Shown here one piece after another: positions 63,328 to 64,000 of a DNA stretch of 64,000 nucleotides. Both the position numbers and the translations under genes were made by a program. Each line of letters begins with the position of its first letter. The first letter of the stretch is position 1. The stretch comes from Phycicoccus sp. Root101 (lineage in GTDB: Bacteria > Actinomycetota > Actinomycetes > Actinomycetales > Dermatophilaceae): contig NZ_LMCM01000001.1 of the NCBI RefSeq assembly GCF_001426245.1, positions 844,581 to 908,580 of the forward strand, written 5' to 3'. A model generated the notes under the pieces. That model saw only the letters and a list, made by a program, of their open reading frames with translations, searched no databases and was not told the DNA's origin.

Positions 63328-64000
63328 CGCTGGCTCACCACCGTTCCGCGCAGCATCGGCCCGGCGAGCAGGGTCGTGATGGCGGACGGCTCGGCAGAGC
63401 CGTTCCCGGACAGCAGTGCCGCCACGACGCGCTGCTCCTCCTCGGTACCGGCCAGGCCCGCGTCGGGCCCGACGATGCTGGAGCCCGACGGACCGGTGAA
63501 GGCGGCGGGCAGGGCACTGCCTGCGCTGGTGCCGCCCGACCGGGTGCCGTCGTCGAAGTGCGGTCCCTGGTGGGGGTTGGCCTGGCTGCCACCGGGGTTG
63601 GGCAGCCCGAGGCAGTTCGGCCCGCGGCTCTCGCCCCAGCGCGGCTCCTCCCCCGGGGTGTACCCCGGACGCTGCGGCGCCACCTCCACCGTGATGTGGA
63701 ACTGCGAGTCCCGGAACGCCTCGTCGATCCGCGGACGCCAGTCCACGAGGGCCTGCGTGAAGCACGGGTACTGCGGCGACCGCGGCTCTCGCCCCAGCGC
63801 GGCTCCTCCCCCGGGGTGTCCCCCGGACGCTGCGGCGCCACCTCCACCGTGATGTGGAACTGCGAGTCCCGGAACGCCTCGTCGATCCGCGGACGCCAGT
63901 CCACGAGGGCCTGCGTGAAGCACGGGTACTGCGGCGAGTACTTCGCCAGCACCGCCAACGTCGGCCGCTGCACCTGCCCCACCTGGATGATCCGACCCCC
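63324..64000 (-). pseudogene. mceA, 3' part, reading frame broken by a tandem duplication (5' end outside window)
   Basis: The visible segment encodes the C-terminal part of MceA (LAKYSPQYPCFTQALVDWRPRIDEAF, then EVAPQRPG). After the duplication the correct frame resumes RGPNCLGLPNPGGS and ends in GTVVSQR at 63324. A 158-bp tandem duplication (63622-63779 and 63780-63937) throws the frame out, because 158 is not a multiple of three. Read straight through, translation leaves the MceA frame and ends at 63335 with an Arg/Ser/Pro-rich tail. With one copy removed the gene would be intact. This may be a real mutation or an assembly artefact. Confidence 0.75.
63622..63937. repeat. 158-bp tandem duplication
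   Basis: Copies at 63622-63779 and 63780-63937 are identical except for one base (A at 63662, C at 63820). The copies abut directly with no spacer. Confidence 0.9.

Overview
The window is very GC-rich DNA from an actinobacterium. Gene order, GTG/TTG start usage, long acidic or Ala/Lys-rich tails on ribosomal proteins and an mce locus all point that way. I infer Micrococcales, probably the Intrasporangiaceae/Dermatophilaceae group, but the family-level guess is soft. The core is the chromosomal transcription/translation super-cluster, read almost entirely on the minus strand. From right to left it runs: the end of an mce operon (mceA fragment to mceF plus two Mce-associated proteins), rpoB-rpoC, rpsL-rpsG-fusA-tuf, the S10/spc/alpha genes from rpsJ to rplQ with secY-adk-map-infA-rpmJ, then truA and rplM-rpsI-glmM.

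Three blocks of other genes interrupt this order. (1) 3,990-18,567, between rplM and truA, holds an ArsR-type regulator/MFS/DUF2993-type operon, a divergent starch-degradation pair (a 1,935-residue amylopullulanase and a secreted alpha-amylase), an ABC-F ATPase, a secreted TIM-barrel-like protein and a divergent TetR/cupin pair. (2) 19,514-20,707 is an MFS transporter between truA and rplQ on the opposite strand. (3) 37,830-43,302, between rpsJ and tuf, holds a small secreted helical-repeat protein, an FMN-dependent alpha-hydroxy-acid oxidase, a frameshifted remnant of a secreted protein and a sedolisin-type protease. At the left edge are the end of an ABC ATPase gene and its membrane partner.

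The core genes are tightly packed: 1-nt (TAATG/TGATG) and 4-nt (ATGA) overlaps are common, which implies translational coupling. GC-rich hairpins mark unit ends and several intra-operon gaps. The rplM, rpsJ and rpsL upstream regions share a CGATTTGG box at their likely -35 elements. The rpsJ and rpsL leaders also share a second, hairpin-prone motif. The starch genes act together outside the cell: the endo-acting alpha-amylase cuts alpha-1,4 chains, while the amylopullulanase carries two catalytic GH13 domains and three carbohydrate-binding-like modules. The mce genes should build a cell-envelope lipid or sterol importer. Their YrbE permeases and most of mceA lie outside the window.

The most noteworthy signals are these: four GTGCAC-type boxes at exact 13-bp spacing over a leaderless promoter (3,978-4,022); a 158-bp tandem duplication that breaks the mceA reading frame (63,622-63,937); a 21-codon ORF that bridges mceA and mceB by two ATGA overlaps; and the shared promoter and leader boxes of the ribosomal operons. 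I saw no tRNA, rRNA, CRISPR array, insertion sequence or prophage. I did not find a clear-cut novel multi-gene system.
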